A stretch of 62,874 nt of DNA, taken from contig NVWQ02000021.1 in assembly GCA_002733715.2 (NCBI GenBank), positions 1 to 62,874 of the forward strand, written 5' to 3'. The stretch's first letter is position 1. Every line of letters begins with the position of its first letter. The position numbers and the translations under genes were made by a program. This document shows, in pieces, positions 20,779 to 30,842 of the stretch. The DNA is from Methylophaga sp. (GTDB lineage: Bacteria; Pseudomonadota; Gammaproteobacteria; Nitrosococcales; Methylophagaceae). Below the pieces are notes generated by a model. The model did no database searches and was not told the origin of the DNA. It saw nothing but the letters and a program-made list of their open reading frames with translations.

Positions 20779-22884
20779 ATGTATTCTGTACGAAAATTGC
20801 CCTTATTAATTGCTTTGGCAAGCGCATCAGCCGCAACTATGGTATCCGCCGAGGACTTCACTCTTGATGAGCTTGTTGTAACCGGCTCGCGATCTGAAAC
20901 TTCAATATTAGATTTGGCCGGAAATACTGGCAAAGTCACAACCGAAGAAATTGACTTATTAAACTCAGATCATATTTCAGAATCATTATTACGTATTCCG
21001 GGTGTGAATTTACAGCGAGGTAGTGGAGTTGAAATGACGGTTGCGCTACGCTCACCTGTGTTGACAGGCCCAGGTGCTGGCGGTGCATTTTTGTTTATGG
21101 AAGATGGGATTCCATTGCGCGCAGCTTCTTTCGGAAATAATCAGGGCTTATCAGTTGCTCATTTTGAGCAAGCAGGCAGTATTGAGGTTGTGCGAGGCCC
21201 TGGTAGTGCCTTGTATGGCTCAAATGCTGTGCATGGGTTATTTAACGTGTTATCACGTGATCCTTCAGCCGAATTAGAACGCAAACTTGATATTACAGCA
21301 GGTTCAGATGATACCTATAAACTTAGAGGATCGGTGAGTGATACTGTTGGTGCGCATGCATACCGCTTTAGTTTCAGTGGTGTAGATGAGGGGGGCTGGC
21401 GTGATGATACGGGATTGGGCCAGCAAAAATTTACTTTAAGACATGATTATTCAGCAGAAAATGGTGATACGTTTAAAACACTATTTTCGGCGTTTAACTT
21501 AAATCAAGAAACTGCCGGATTTATCACCAGTGAAACAGATGATAAATTATATAAACGTGGCCAAAGGGTTATTGAACGAAATGAAAACCCTGATGGTTAT
21601 CGTGACTGGTGGTCTGTTCGTTTATCAACACGATGGGATCATGAGATGGAAAATGGTAATACGCTCAGTATTACACCCTATATTCGTAGCAACGGCATGA
21701 AGTTTCGCCAGCATTATTTACCCTCTAAAGCAATTGAAGAAAATGGCCATGACAGTGTGGGTGTACAAACAGCGTACTATATAGATTTAGAAGGTGATCA
21801 TAAAATCATTGTAGGGCTTGACGCAGAATACACGGAGGGATACCTGAAAGAAACACAACAACGGGCGAGTTATAGTTTTTTTGGTAAAAATAGACAGCAA
21901 GGCATTCATTATAATTATGATGTAGATGTTGTTACAGTTTCCCCTTTTATTCATGCTGAATGGCAATTAGCAGAAAAATGGCGAGCAACAACAGGTTTGC
22001 GCTTTGATTATACAAACTATGATTATAATAATAAGGTTGCCGATGGAACGGGATTGGCTGATGGTAGCCCTTGTTTTGCTGGCACAGACTGCTTATATCA
22101 GCGACCTGCTGATCGTGAAGATACATTCAATGACTGGAGCCCAAAATTGGGTTTGGTTTATCGCTTGGCAGAAGAGCATAGTCTTTACACAAATTTATCA
22201 CGCGGGCATCGTGCTCCACAAACTACGGATTTATACCGTATTCAGAAAGACCAAACTGTGGGTGAAACAAATTCTGAAAGAGCAGATAGTTTAGAGATTG
22301 GAAGCCGAGGAACTTTCGAATCAATTGGCCTGAGCTATGATGTTGCTGCTTATTATATGAAGAAAAAGAATTTCTTTTTCCGTGATTCATTTGGTAATAG
22401 TGTGACCGATGCTAAAACAAAACACCGTGGAATAGAAGTATCGCTTGCTATGCCTTTAGGGGAGCAGTTTGATGTTGCAGTAAATTATACACATGCACTG
22501 CATACCTATGACTCTAGTCATGCTGCCAAAGCAAGCTTAGCTTCTCAAGCAATTACAAAGGGTGATGAAATTGATACGGCGCCTAAAAATATTGCCAATG
22601 TACGATTGGGCTGGAATTTTAAAACAGATAGCCGTGCTGAATTAGAATGGAGTCATATCGGGAATTATTATTTGGATCCTGCTAACACAGAAAAATATGA
22701 AGGACATGACCTTGTTAATCTACGTGTAAATACACAAATTACAAAAGGTTTTGCAATTCATGCACAAGTTAAAAACCTGCTTGACGAAGAATATGCTGAT
22801 CGTGCGGACTTTGCCTTTGGTGATTATCGTTTCTTCCCTGGAAGAGATCGAAACTATGAAATTGGCGCAAGTTTTAGTTTTTAA
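20779..22884 (+). CDS. TonB-dependent outer-membrane receptor
   Basis: 701-residue receptor with a signal peptide (ending near TMVSA), a TonB box-like DELVVTGSR, a plug domain with the IEVVRGPGSALYGSNAV signature and a 22-strand barrel ending in SFSF. It imports a ligand (iron chelate, vitamin B12, sugar or other) using TonB energy. The substrate cannot be told from sequence; no Fur box or cobalamin riboswitch was recognised in the 185 bases upstream. It is monocistronic, ending at a bidirectional terminator. Confidence 0.93.
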   Translation: MYSVRKLPLLIALASASAATMVSAEDFTLDELVVTGSRSETSILDLAGNTGKVTTEEIDLLNSDHISESLLRIPGVNLQRGSGVEMTVALRSPVLTGPGAGGAFLFMEDGIPLRAASFGNNQGLSVAHFEQAGSIEVVRGPGSALYGSNAVHGLFNVLSRDPSAELERKLDITAGSDDTYKLRGSVSDTVGAHAYRFSFSGVDEGGWRDDTGLGQQKFTLRHDYSAENGDTFKTLFSAFNLNQETAGFITSETDDKLYKRGQRVIERNENPDGYRDWWSVRLSTRWDHEMENGNTLSITPYIRSNGMKFRQHYLPSKAIEENGHDSVGVQTAYYIDLEGDHKIIVGLDAEYTEGYLKETQQRASYSFFGKNRQQGIHYNYDVDVVTVSPFIHAEWQLAEKWRATTGLRFDYTNYDYNNKVADGTGLADGSPCFAGTDCLYQRPADREDTFNDWSPKLGLVYRLAEEHSLYTNLSRGHRAPQTTDLYRIQKDQTVGETNSERADSLEIGSRGTFESIGLSYDVAAYYMKKKNFFFRDSFGNSVTDAKTKHRGIEVSLAMPLGEQFDVAVNYTHALHTYDSSHAAKASLASQAITKGDEIDTAPKNIANVRLGWNFKTDSRAELEWSHIGNYYLDPANTEKYEGHDLVNLRVNTQITKGFAIHAQVKNLLDEEYADRADFAFGDYRFFPGRDRNYEIGASFSF

Positions 22885-22908
22885 ATTAATAGCTTAAAAT
22901 GAAGCATT

Positions 22909-22949
22909 AAAAAAGCGGTGATAATTTTCATTATCACCGCCTTTTTATT
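22909..22949. terminator. Bidirectional terminator between the TonB receptor and PAP2 genes
   Basis: AAAAAGCGGTGATAA and TTATCACCGCCTTTTT make a long stem around TTTTCA, with A-run and T-run on the two sides, serving both converging genes. The PAP2 stop codon lies within its edge. Confidence 0.88.
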
Positions 22950-23631
22950 GTGTGGAGTGAAACTGGATTTGGTACCATTGAATAGTTGTTGTAATGAGTA
23001 GGATAATAATCCAAGCAAGCAGCATTGTGACGATGGTGTGGCTTAAAAAATGATCTCCGATAAGCATTTTATAACCACCTGTTATCCAGCCAATGCTGAT
23101 TGCACTTGCTAGAGCTAGTCGTTGATTACGTTTCGTTTTAAATAGAAAAAACAGTGACATCAATGCAAAGCCACCACTAGCATGACCAGCGGGGAAACAT
23201 TTGAATTGTTTTTCTCGTTTAAAATCTGAAGGCATAGGCTTTAATGCTTTCACGTAAGGATAAGCACCTCCGTAGCGCACTAAATGTTTGGGACAGGGAA
23301 CATTGGTAATGGATTTCAATAGGCCTACCGTTGTTGGAACCAGAATAAGAGAAAGAAGAACAATGAGGATCCCTTGTTTATAGTGTTGAATAACTGTAGT
23401 CTTACGAAAAAGTATGAGTGCTGTAAGTAGTGATAAAGCAAAGAGAATAAGGGCTTTTTTGAAGCCACTATAAAAAATAAAATCTAATACTACATCATTA
23501 TCATTTAGGATCCATTGATGAAGATCTGAATTATAAAAATAATTTTGCACAAGTAGATCGAGGTTACTTATATCAAACAATAATATAACGTAAACCAAAA
23601 GGATACCGGTCAAAACGATAGATTTAATCAT
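22945..23631 (-). CDS. PAP2-family membrane phosphatase
   Basis: 228-residue integral membrane protein with about six hydrophobic segments. It carries the lipid phosphatase motifs: KSITNVPCP (variant of KxxxxxxRP), CFPAGHASGG (PSGH-type) and GDHFLSH (histidine motif). It overlaps the upstream eptA by 8 bases, so the two form an operon. PAP2 enzymes beside eptA remove or transfer phosphate on lipid A or recycle undecaprenyl pyrophosphate. The pairing suggests a lipid A 1-phosphatase-like role preceding phosphoethanolamine addition, which is inference. Confidence 0.85.
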   Translation of the reverse strand: MIKSIVLTGILLVYVILLFDISNLDLLVQNYFYNSDLHQWILNDNDVVLDFIFYSGFKKALILFALSLLTALILFRKTTVIQHYKQGILIVLLSLILVPTTVGLLKSITNVPCPKHLVRYGGAYPYVKALKPMPSDFKREKQFKCFPAGHASGGFALMSLFFLFKTKRNQRLALASAISIGWITGGYKMLIGDHFLSHTIVTMLLAWIIILLITTTIQWYQIQFHSTQ

Positions 23632-25219
23632 TATGCGGGATAATATCTAAAGCAGGATTATAGACCTCGGTCTTGACTTCAAACAAACCAAGAATAGTGT
23701 GAAAAAGGTTATCATGTGAGTATTTCTGATGACGTTGTTGTTTTAATTGTTCGATATTGACTTCATTTTTATCAAAACTATCACCAAACCACATCAACAT
23801 AGGCACATGTTTTTGCGAGTCAGGTGCCAGCATATAAGGCAGACCATGCAAATAAAGACCTTTTTCCCCTAAAGATTCACCATGGTCACTTACATACACT
23901 AACGCCGCTTCATAAGACGAATCATATTTTTTTAATAAATTGATTGTTTTAGATAAAAAGAAATCGGTATACAAAATAGCATTATCATAAGCATTATTAA
24001 TTTCTTCTTGACTACATTGTTCCAGCTGATTTGTTTTACAGGCAGGGGTAAAGCGTTCAAAAGAAGGCGGGTAGCGTTTATAGTACGCAGGGCCATGATT
24101 GCCCATTTGATGTAAAACTATAAAAATATCACCGTTCGGATGATTCTCTATATAAGAAGGAATCCTTGTTAGCATACCGGTATCGCGACATTCAGTATCA
24201 CATTCCGGGTTATTATCAGCTGTTTTATAGCTTTGATGCTCAACACGCTCAGCGGCACTTTTTGAACTAGAATTATTGTCTAACCAAAGTACATTGACAC
24301 CAGCTCGTTGCAAAACATCTAAGAGGTTCTCGCTTGCCTTTGCTTTACTAGCTTTAAAATCAGAACGACCACCAAGAGCAAACATACAAGGTACTGATAT
24401 TGCTGTTGAGGTGCCACAAGACCAGACATTGGTGAAGTTAATAATATTCTGTTGTTCTAGAGAGGGATTTGTTTTTTTATGATAACCGTTTAGTGAAAAA
24501 TGATCAGCGCGAGCGGTTTCGCCCACAATTAGAACCACAAGCTCTCGTTCACTATCACCAACAGTATGTTGCGCATCAAGGCCAATAAAGGTGAAAGGAA
24601 GAGCATTATTTTGAAAATGATGCCCAATATATTTACCGATATTATAAATATAATACGAAGGGTTGGCATAATAGCGTAATGATTTATTCTCGCGAAGAAA
24701 AGAAGCGTAGAAGTTACCTAAAGAAAGAATAGTGATCACTATAATTAATAGCGCAACACCTATTGTGAGCACCCTAGATAAAATTGATTTTTTGAATGAG
24801 GGATAGGTAATAGGTAATCGAATAATCCAGATAGCAGGCAAAACACCTAACAATAACAGATATAAAAATAGCTTAATACTGACTAAGTCCAATGCCTCAT
24901 GTGTATCTGTTTTGAATATATTATCGATCATTACATCGTCAAGAATGACATTATAACTATCCATAAAATAGGCGGCTCCTGCTGAGAGCAGAAGGAGAAG
25001 GATCAATGCCGGTTTTAGGGTATAACGATAGCAAAATAACGAGAAAATAATGATATTAACGCAGGTGAAAGTGATGACCAGCGATAGGATAAACAATGCA
25101 CTTGGTAAATCTAATATAGGATAAATGGCCAGTACATTTTGGAAAAAAGTGATATTGCCTAAAGCGATAATGAATAAGGCTGTGAAGACGATTAGTTTGT
25201 TTGGAGTTATTATTTTCAC
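23624..25219 (-). CDS. eptA: Lipid A phosphoethanolamine transferase
   Basis: 531-residue inner-membrane enzyme with five N-terminal transmembrane segments and a periplasmic alkaline-phosphatase-fold domain. Metal-binding GETARADHF is at 233-241. The nucleophile threonine lies in CGTSTAISVPCMF (268-280), and the SDHGES metal motif is near 440. It adds phosphoethanolamine to lipid A phosphates and so lowers binding of cationic peptides such as polymyxin. The start is GTG. A PmrA-box-like site lies 55-71 bases upstream and PAP2 follows in the same operon. Confidence 0.93.
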   Translation of the reverse strand: MKIITPNKLIVFTALFIIALGNITFFQNVLAIYPILDLPSALFILSLVITFTCVNIIIFSLFCYRYTLKPALILLLLLSAGAAYFMDSYNVILDDVMIDNIFKTDTHEALDLVSIKLFLYLLLLGVLPAIWIIRLPITYPSFKKSILSRVLTIGVALLIIVITILSLGNFYASFLRENKSLRYYANPSYYIYNIGKYIGHHFQNNALPFTFIGLDAQHTVGDSERELVVLIVGETARADHFSLNGYHKKTNPSLEQQNIINFTNVWSCGTSTAISVPCMFALGGRSDFKASKAKASENLLDVLQRAGVNVLWLDNNSSSKSAAERVEHQSYKTADNNPECDTECRDTGMLTRIPSYIENHPNGDIFIVLHQMGNHGPAYYKRYPPSFERFTPACKTNQLEQCSQEEINNAYDNAILYTDFFLSKTINLLKKYDSSYEAALVYVSDHGESLGEKGLYLHGLPYMLAPDSQKHVPMLMWFGDSFDKNEVNIEQLKQQRHQKYSHDNLFHTILGLFEVKTEVYNPALDIIPHND

Positions 25220-25273
25220 TAAATGTAAAATGCCTTACCTTGTTATTTAAGGTAGCAACTGTAGCATTACAAC

Positions 25274-25290
25274 ATTAAGAGAACCTTAAG
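25274..25290 (-). promoter_or_regulatory. PmrA-box-like operator upstream of eptA
   Basis: On the minus strand the sequence reads CTTAAG-GTTCT-CTTAAT. This matches the established PmrA/BasR half-site pattern (C/T)TTAA(G/T) twice with a five-base spacer. It lies 55 to 71 bases before the eptA start, a normal activator position, and eptA is a classic PmrA target. The regulator is not in the window. Confidence 0.75.
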
Positions 25291-25323
25291 ATAGCATTAC
25301 CATTCTGTAATATTTCTGGAGAC

Positions 25324-26709
25324 TTATTTTTGCTGTGAACGTGCAAACGCTATCGCTTTGCGAACTTGATTGGGCGCAGTGCCTCCAAGGTGATCACGTG
25401 CGGCGACAGAGCCTTCTAAAGTCAACACATCAAACACATCTTCGCCAACTTGATCAGAGAATACTTGTAGTTCTTGCAAGCTCATTTCAGATAAGTCTTT
25501 ATTATGTTTAATACCGTAGGCTACCGATAAACCAACGACTTCATGAGCATCACGAAAGGCAACGCCTTTACGTACTAGATAATCTGCTAAGTCGGTGGCT
25601 GTGGCATAACCGCTTAATGCAGCGTTTCGCATATTTTCAGGTTTAACCGTAATTGCAGCCATCATGTCGGCATAAACCCGTAAAGATCCTAATAATGTAT
25701 CAATTGTGTCAAATAATGGCTCTTTATCTTCTTGATTATCTTTGTTGTAAGCCAGTGGTTGGTTTTTCATTAAGGTAAACAGGTTGAACATATTGCCGTA
25801 TACACGGCTGGTTTTGCCTCGAATTAATTCGGGTACATCTGGGTTTTTCTTTTGCGGCATGATTGATGAGCCAGTACAGAATGAATCACCTAAATCAACA
25901 AAGTTAAATTGGGCTGATGACCAGATGATTAGTTCTTCTGAAAAACGCGATAAATGCATCATTAAGATAGAGGCAAAACTAGTAAATTCAATAGCAAAGT
26001 CACGGTCACTGACGGCATCTAAAGAATTCAAGCAAATGCGTTCAAATCCCAATAATTTCGCTGTTAACTCGCGGTCGATAGGGAACGTTGTACCTGCTAA
26101 AGCGGCAGATCCTAAAGGCGAAGAGTTAACTCGTTTTTCACAATCATCTAAACGCTCAGCATCGCGCACAAGCATTTCAAACCATGCCATCATATGATGA
26201 CCAAAGGTGATGGGTTGAGCGACTTGTAAATGAGTAAAGCCAGGCAAAATGGTATCGGCTTCCCGTTCTGCCACATCAAGCAATGCATCTTGCAAGCGGT
26301 TTAACTCAGAGCGAATAGGCTCAATCATATCGCGCAGATACAACCTTACATCGGTTGCAACTTGGTCATTACGCGAACGACCTGTGTGTAATTTTTTACC
26401 GACTTCACCGATTAAAGTAATCAATCGGGCTTCGATATTCATATGCACATCTTCTTGTGCAATCGACCATTCAAACTCGCCTTTATCAATTTCGCTGCGA
26501 ATTGCTTCCAAGCCAGCTACGATTTTCTCAAGCTCATCTTCAGTCAAAACACCGACATGACTAAGCATAGTGGCATGAGCAATCGAACCTTCAATATCTT
26601 GTTGATACATGCGTTGATCAAATTGAACGGATGCGGTGAATTCTTCAACAAAGGCATTTGTTGGTTGGGTCAGACGGGCTGATGAAAGTTTTTTCTTAGG
26701 AGAAGTCAT
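25324..26709 (-). CDS. argH: Argininosuccinate lyase
   Basis: Last enzyme of arginine biosynthesis; splits argininosuccinate into arginine and fumarate in the cytoplasm. The 461-residue protein shows the fumarase/aspartase superfamily signature [12 protein letters not shown] and the conserved HTGRSRNDQ and [10 protein letters not shown] segments. Its length is normal. It is divergent from the hem operon, with a palindromic repeat in the shared 192-base gap. Confidence 0.97.
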   Translation of the reverse strand: MTSPKKKLSSARLTQPTNAFVEEFTASVQFDQRMYQQDIEGSIAHATMLSHVGVLTEDELEKIVAGLEAIRSEIDKGEFEWSIAQEDVHMNIEARLITLIGEVGKKLHTGRSRNDQVATDVRLYLRDMIEPIRSELNRLQDALLDVAEREADTILPGFTHLQVAQPITFGHHMMAWFEMLVRDAERLDDCEKRVNSSPLGSAALAGTTFPIDRELTAKLLGFERICLNSLDAVSDRDFAIEFTSFASILMMHLSRFSEELIIWSSAQFNFVDLGDSFCTGSSIMPQKKNPDVPELIRGKTSRVYGNMFNLFTLMKNQPLAYNKDNQEDKEPLFDTIDTLLGSLRVYADMMAAITVKPENMRNAALSGYATATDLADYLVRKGVAFRDAHEVVGLSVAYGIKHNKDLSEMSLQELQVFSDQVGEDVFDVLTLEGSVAARDHLGGTAPNQVRKAIAFARSQQK

Positions 26710-26810
26710 AATTCAATTCTTGTATCGATATTTTAAAAAATGAATTATAACTCGGATATGCGGAAATCATGTTAGAAATGATAGAATTGGATTTAAATAT
26801 GAAATAGAAA

Positions 26811-26877
26811 ACCACAGAGACACGGAGCACACAGCGATATTGTTGCTTTTCCTCTGTGCACTCTGTGTCTCTGTGGT
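26811..26877. repeat. CCACAGAGACAC palindrome between argH and hemC
   Basis: CCACAGAGACACGGAG faces CTCTGTGTCTCTGTGG across about 35 bases that include an inner CACACAG/CTCTGTG pair, forming a strong hairpin ending about 25 bases before hemC. This kind of CACAGAGACACAGAG palindrome is widespread as a dispersed repeat in bacterial genomes. It could act as a leader hairpin or terminator-like structure in front of hemC. Confidence 0.8.
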
Positions 26878-26901
26878 GAATATTCTAAACTGGAAAACTA
26901 G

Positions 26902-27831
26902 ATGACAAATCGAATTATAAAAATAGCTACCCGAAAAAGCCCATTAGCATTGTGGCAGGCTGAATTTGTGCGTGATGAGTTAATAAAGCTTTATCCTGAA
27001 CTGCAAGTTGAGTTGGTGAAAATGAGTACGCAAGGCGACAAGATTTTAGATGTGCCTTTAGCGAAAGTGGGTGGCAAAGGCTTGTTTGTTAAAGAATTGG
27101 AACAGGGCATGCTCGCAGGTGACGCTGATATTGCGGTGCATTCGATGAAAGATGTGCCAGTGGAATTTCCTGAAGGCTTACATCTACCTGTAGTGTGTCA
27201 GCGAGAAGATCCCCGTGATGCTTTTGTCTCTAATACCTATAATTCTTTAGATGATTTACCACAAGGTGCAAAGGTAGGAACATCAAGTTTACGCCGCGAA
27301 TGTCAGCTACGAACGGATCGTCCTGATCTTAAGGTAATTCCGCTGCGAGGCAATGTTAATACGCGTTTAGCTAAATTAGATGCGGGCGATTATGATGCGA
27401 TTATTTTAGCTTCAGCAGGTTTGAAACGTTTAGGCTTTGAAGCGCGAATTAAATCAGCATTATCTCCAGAGCAAAGCTTGCCCGCGATAGGACAAGGTGC
27501 AGTCGGCATTGAAACACGGATTGACGACGACGAGGTGAACGCCTTACTTGCGCCATTACGATGCCCTGAAACATGGATCACGGTGAGTGCCGAACGAGCG
27601 TTAAATAAACGCCTCGCTGGTGGTTGCCAAGTGCCAATCGCAGGTTATGCCATATTAAATGAGGGCACAATTTGGTTGCGTGGGTTGGTGGGTAGGCCTG
27701 ATGGATCTGAAATGTTGCGAGCAGAAGTAACAGGCAAGGCAGAAGAAGCCGAAGCGCTAGGCATAGCACTTGCAGAAGACTTGTTAGCACAAGGTGCGGA
27801 TAAGATATTGGCTGATGTTTATGGTAGCTAA
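26902..27831 (+). CDS. hemC: Porphobilinogen deaminase (hydroxymethylbilane synthase)
   Basis: Joins four porphobilinogen molecules into hydroxymethylbilane in tetrapyrrole synthesis. The 309-residue protein has [13 protein letters not shown] at the N-terminus, the active-site Asp in [11 protein letters not shown], the GTSSLRR cofactor/substrate-binding motif and Cys242 (LAGGCQVP), which carries the dipyrromethane cofactor. It is the first gene of the hemCDXY cluster; its end overlaps hemD. Confidence 0.98.
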   Translation: MTNRIIKIATRKSPLALWQAEFVRDELIKLYPELQVELVKMSTQGDKILDVPLAKVGGKGLFVKELEQGMLAGDADIAVHSMKDVPVEFPEGLHLPVVCQREDPRDAFVSNTYNSLDDLPQGAKVGTSSLRRECQLRTDRPDLKVIPLRGNVNTRLAKLDAGDYDAIILASAGLKRLGFEARIKSALSPEQSLPAIGQGAVGIETRIDDDEVNALLAPLRCPETWITVSAERALNKRLAGGCQVPIAGYAILNEGTIWLRGLVGRPDGSEMLRAEVTGKAEEAEALGIALAEDLLAQGADKILADVYGS

Positions 27832-28570
27832 ATCATCTCTTGATGGTTTAAAAATCTTGGTTACGCGGCCACAACACCAAGCGAACAGTTTACTTGAGTT
27901 AATTGCTGAAGCTGGCGGTGAGGCGATTGCTTTTCCGACGCTTGATATTGTTCCATTGGCTGTGGGCGATGCAGGCGAACTGAATACACAAGATATGATT
28001 ATCTTTGTGAGTCAAAATGCGGTGACTTATTTTGATAACGCCCTAAAGCAACAATTGGCAAATAATATATTGAATGTTGCCGTGGGAGCGAGCACGGCAA
28101 AGTGTATGCAAGAACAGGGTTTCAATGATGTTATTCAAGCGCCATCACCTGCGGGAACGGAGAGCTTATTGGCAATGCCCGATCTGAAAAATGTTGAAGG
28201 TAAACGTGTGTTAATCGTGAGAGGGCAGGATGGTCGCGAATTGTTAGCTGAAACATTAACCGCTAGAGGCGCTAAAACCCGTTATCTTGAGGTTTATCAA
28301 CGTGCATTACCAGCGCCAACGCAAGAGATGGTAAAACAAGCCTTATCTGCGCAGAAGATCATTATTTCTAGCGTGAATAGTTTGGTTAATCTATGTCAGC
28401 TTATTGGTGAGAAAAATGTCAGAAATAAGCATTTGATTGTTGTGAGTAACCGCATCAAGCAGTATGCTATAGGTCAAGGTTTTAAGAATATTGATGTCGC
28501 AGACGATGCAAGCGATAAAGCATTGATGCAACAAATTGAGAAGGTGGGACAAACTAATGGCAGAAAATGA
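27821..28570 (+). CDS. hemD: Uroporphyrinogen-III synthase
   Basis: Closes hydroxymethylbilane with inversion of ring D to give uroporphyrinogen III. The family is poorly conserved, but [15 protein letters not shown] near the start, IIFVSQNAV and the GRELLAETL region, together with the position between hemC and hemX, fit well. I choose ATG 27821 (249 aa), 11 bases inside hemC; ATG 27815 and GTG 27794 are also in frame. Confidence 0.92.
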   Translation: MVAKSSLDGLKILVTRPQHQANSLLELIAEAGGEAIAFPTLDIVPLAVGDAGELNTQDMIIFVSQNAVTYFDNALKQQLANNILNVAVGASTAKCMQEQGFNDVIQAPSPAGTESLLAMPDLKNVEGKRVLIVRGQDGRELLAETLTARGAKTRYLEVYQRALPAPTQEMVKQALSAQKIIISSVNSLVNLCQLIGEKNVRNKHLIVVSNRIKQYAIGQGFKNIDVADDASDKALMQQIEKVGQTNGRK

Positions 28571-29621
28571 GAACCAACAACAGGATGCAGTGGAAGGTGT
28601 CGTTGCCGAGGAAGAAGTCATGACAACTGCTAAGCCAGCAAAACAGACCTTGTTATGGCTAGCCATCATTATTTTATTAGCTTTGTTGGCGGGCTTATCT
28701 TGGTTTGCCTATCAAGAAATAATGAAGCAGCAAGCAACACTGGAAACGCTGAGCACTCTGGTTGAAAGCAATCAAACGGATTCTTTAAAGAGTGATATTT
28801 CGCAATTTAAACAGACCTTAGCAAAAGAATCACAAGCGGCACTGCAACAAGCTAATGCGCTTCATGACGCGGATGCTTCCTTGGCTGGTAAAATAACTGA
28901 AATTGCAGAAATGCAGCAGTTAACGAATGATGACGTTAAGCAAAAATGGTTACTATCAGAAGTTAAGTTTTTATTGCAGATGGCAAATCAACGCATGTTG
29001 CTGGCGGGTGATGTAGAAAATGCAAGAACAGCATTAATCTTGGCCGATCATCAGCTAAAAGAGCTTGCCGATCCACGTTTATATCAACTGAGAGCACTGC
29101 TTGCCGATGAACAATTAGCGCTGGCGGCCGTGGCTAAAGTAGATATTGATGGCTTAGTGGCTCAATTACAAAGTGCAATTGCTAGTGTTGATACGCTAAA
29201 AGTATTAACAGGTCCTGAAATCACAATGGGACAAACAACAGATACAGATACAACTAATGAAACTGCGGATAATTGGCAGGCTGCGGCATCAAATGCTTGG
29301 CAACAAGTTCGGTCATTGGTGGTGATTCGTCATCAACAAGATGGCTCTTCAGCACTAATTGTGCCCGAACAACGTTATTTCTTGTATCAAAATCTACAGC
29401 TAAAGTTAGAAACTGCACGGTTGGCATTATTGTCGGGTAGAGAGTCACTTTTCAATGATAGTTTGGCTGCTGCCCAGCAATGGTTGCAGCAGTATTTCAT
29501 AGGTGAAGAACGTGACGCACTACTGCAAACAGTAACTGCGATGCAAGCAGAGACAATTATCACAGAGTTGCCCGATATTTCAGCATCATTAGTATGGTTG
29601 CAACAAAAAGGTGAATTGTAA
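28557..29621 (+). CDS. hemX: HemX-family membrane protein
   Basis: 354-residue protein with a charged N-terminal tail, one transmembrane helix (about residues 38-56, LLWLAIIILLALLAGLSW) and a long helical periplasmic domain with the family segment VKFLLQMANQRMLLAGD. HemX proteins lie in hem operons and are often labelled uroporphyrinogen methyltransferases, but they lack that catalytic domain, so the true function is unclear. The start is ATG 28557 after AAGGTGGG, overlapping hemD by 14 bases. Its end overlaps hemY by one base. Confidence 0.92.
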   Translation: MAENENQQQDAVEGVVAEEEVMTTAKPAKQTLLWLAIIILLALLAGLSWFAYQEIMKQQATLETLSTLVESNQTDSLKSDISQFKQTLAKESQAALQQANALHDADASLAGKITEIAEMQQLTNDDVKQKWLLSEVKFLLQMANQRMLLAGDVENARTALILADHQLKELADPRLYQLRALLADEQLALAAVAKVDIDGLVAQLQSAIASVDTLKVLTGPEITMGQTTDTDTTNETADNWQAAASNAWQQVRSLVVIRHQQDGSSALIVPEQRYFLYQNLQLKLETARLALLSGRESLFNDSLAAAQQWLQQYFIGEERDALLQTVTAMQAETIITELPDISASLVWLQQKGEL

Positions 29622-30820
29622 TGAAGCTTCTAATAATTATTGCGCTGGCATTAATTGTAGGTGCTGGCATGATATGGGTGGCGGAGTTTGAGCCAGGATT
29701 CGTATTACTGAAATATGGTAGCTGGAGTCTTGAAACTTCACTAATCGTTTTTATTGTGGCTTTTTTATTGTTATTGCTTGTAGGCTATTTATTGCTGAGA
29801 ACCTTAGTTTTTGCAAAACGTACACCGCAAAAAATTGCAAATTGGCAAAGTTCTCGTCGCCACAAACGGGCAAGTCAGGCGTTAACGCGCGGCTTGATCA
29901 CCCTAGAAGAAGGTCGTTGGGCAGAAGCTGAGCGATTATTAGCACGTCATGCTGGTAACAGTGAAACGCCACTATTACATTATTTAGCAGCAGCAAGAGC
30001 AGCACAAAAACAAAATGCTTCGCAGCGGCGTGATGATTACTTACGTTTGGCGCATGAAACAACCGAAGGGGCAGATGTCGCAGTGGGTGTGGTGCAAGCA
30101 GAGCTGCAACTAGCAGCCGATCAAAAAGAGCAGGCGCTTGCAACGTTACAACATTTACGTGAGGTCGCACCAAAACATCCGTATGTTCTTCAGTTATTAC
30201 AGAAATTATATGCCGATCTGAATCAATGGGAGAGCGTCCAAGATGTGCTGCCAGATTTGCGTAAACGTCACGTACTACCTTCTTCTGAAGTAAAAGCACT
30301 GTCTGTAGATGCTGCAACAGGTCAAATGCAAGCAGCACTAGAGCGAGGTGATTGGGCAACAATGCAATCACTTTGGCAACAAGCGCCAACAAAAGTCAAA
30401 AAATCTGAAGAAATGCTTTCGGTTTACATTTTAGGCCTAGAGCAACACAATTTATCGGATCAAGCGCAAACATTGATTGAAGAATTCTTACATAAAAACT
30501 GGAGTGATCAACTTATTTATCATTATGGCAAAATTGTGCAAGGTGACTCTTTGCCGCAGTTGGCCAAAGCTGAAAAATGGTTAAAAGATCAGCAGGATAA
30601 TCCGTGGTTATTATTGACATTAGGTCGTCTAGCCGTAGCCAATAAACTTTGGGCAAAAGCAGAAGAATATTTGCTCACAAGTATTGAATATGGTGAAAGG
30701 GGAGAAACCTACCAAGTTTTAGCTAATGTTTTTGCAGAGAATGGCAAAGAAGATCATGTTATTGGAGCCTATCAAAAAGGGCTTGATCTAGCATTGACAC
30801 AAAATGATAGCACAATTTAA
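29621..30820 (+). CDS. hemY: HemY-type membrane TPR protein
   Basis: 399-residue protein of the HemY (N-terminal domain) family. Two transmembrane helices occupy about residues 1-22 and 38-62, followed by a helical repeat (TPR-like) cytoplasmic domain (ALTRGLITLEEGRWAEAERLL, typical of the family). Despite its name it is unrelated to the protoporphyrinogen oxidase called HemY in Bacillus. It probably organises the haem pathway or a membrane complex. It is the last gene of hemCDXY. Confidence 0.92.
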   Translation: MKLLIIIALALIVGAGMIWVAEFEPGFVLLKYGSWSLETSLIVFIVAFLLLLLVGYLLLRTLVFAKRTPQKIANWQSSRRHKRASQALTRGLITLEEGRWAEAERLLARHAGNSETPLLHYLAAARAAQKQNASQRRDDYLRLAHETTEGADVAVGVVQAELQLAADQKEQALATLQHLREVAPKHPYVLQLLQKLYADLNQWESVQDVLPDLRKRHVLPSSEVKALSVDAATGQMQAALERGDWATMQSLWQQAPTKVKKSEEMLSVYILGLEQHNLSDQAQTLIEEFLHKNWSDQLIYHYGKIVQGDSLPQLAKAEKWLKDQQDNPWLLLTLGRLAVANKLWAKAEEYLLTSIEYGERGETYQVLANVFAENGKEDHVIGAYQKGLDLALTQNDSTI

Positions 30821-30842
30821 AACTACCTGATATGGATATATA

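Noticed and set aside
25302-25318. Second Pho-box-like sequence (CTGTAAT-ATTT-CTGGAGA) near argH and eptA
   Set aside because: The second unit is degenerate, it points away from eptA and lies at the argH end; probably chance.
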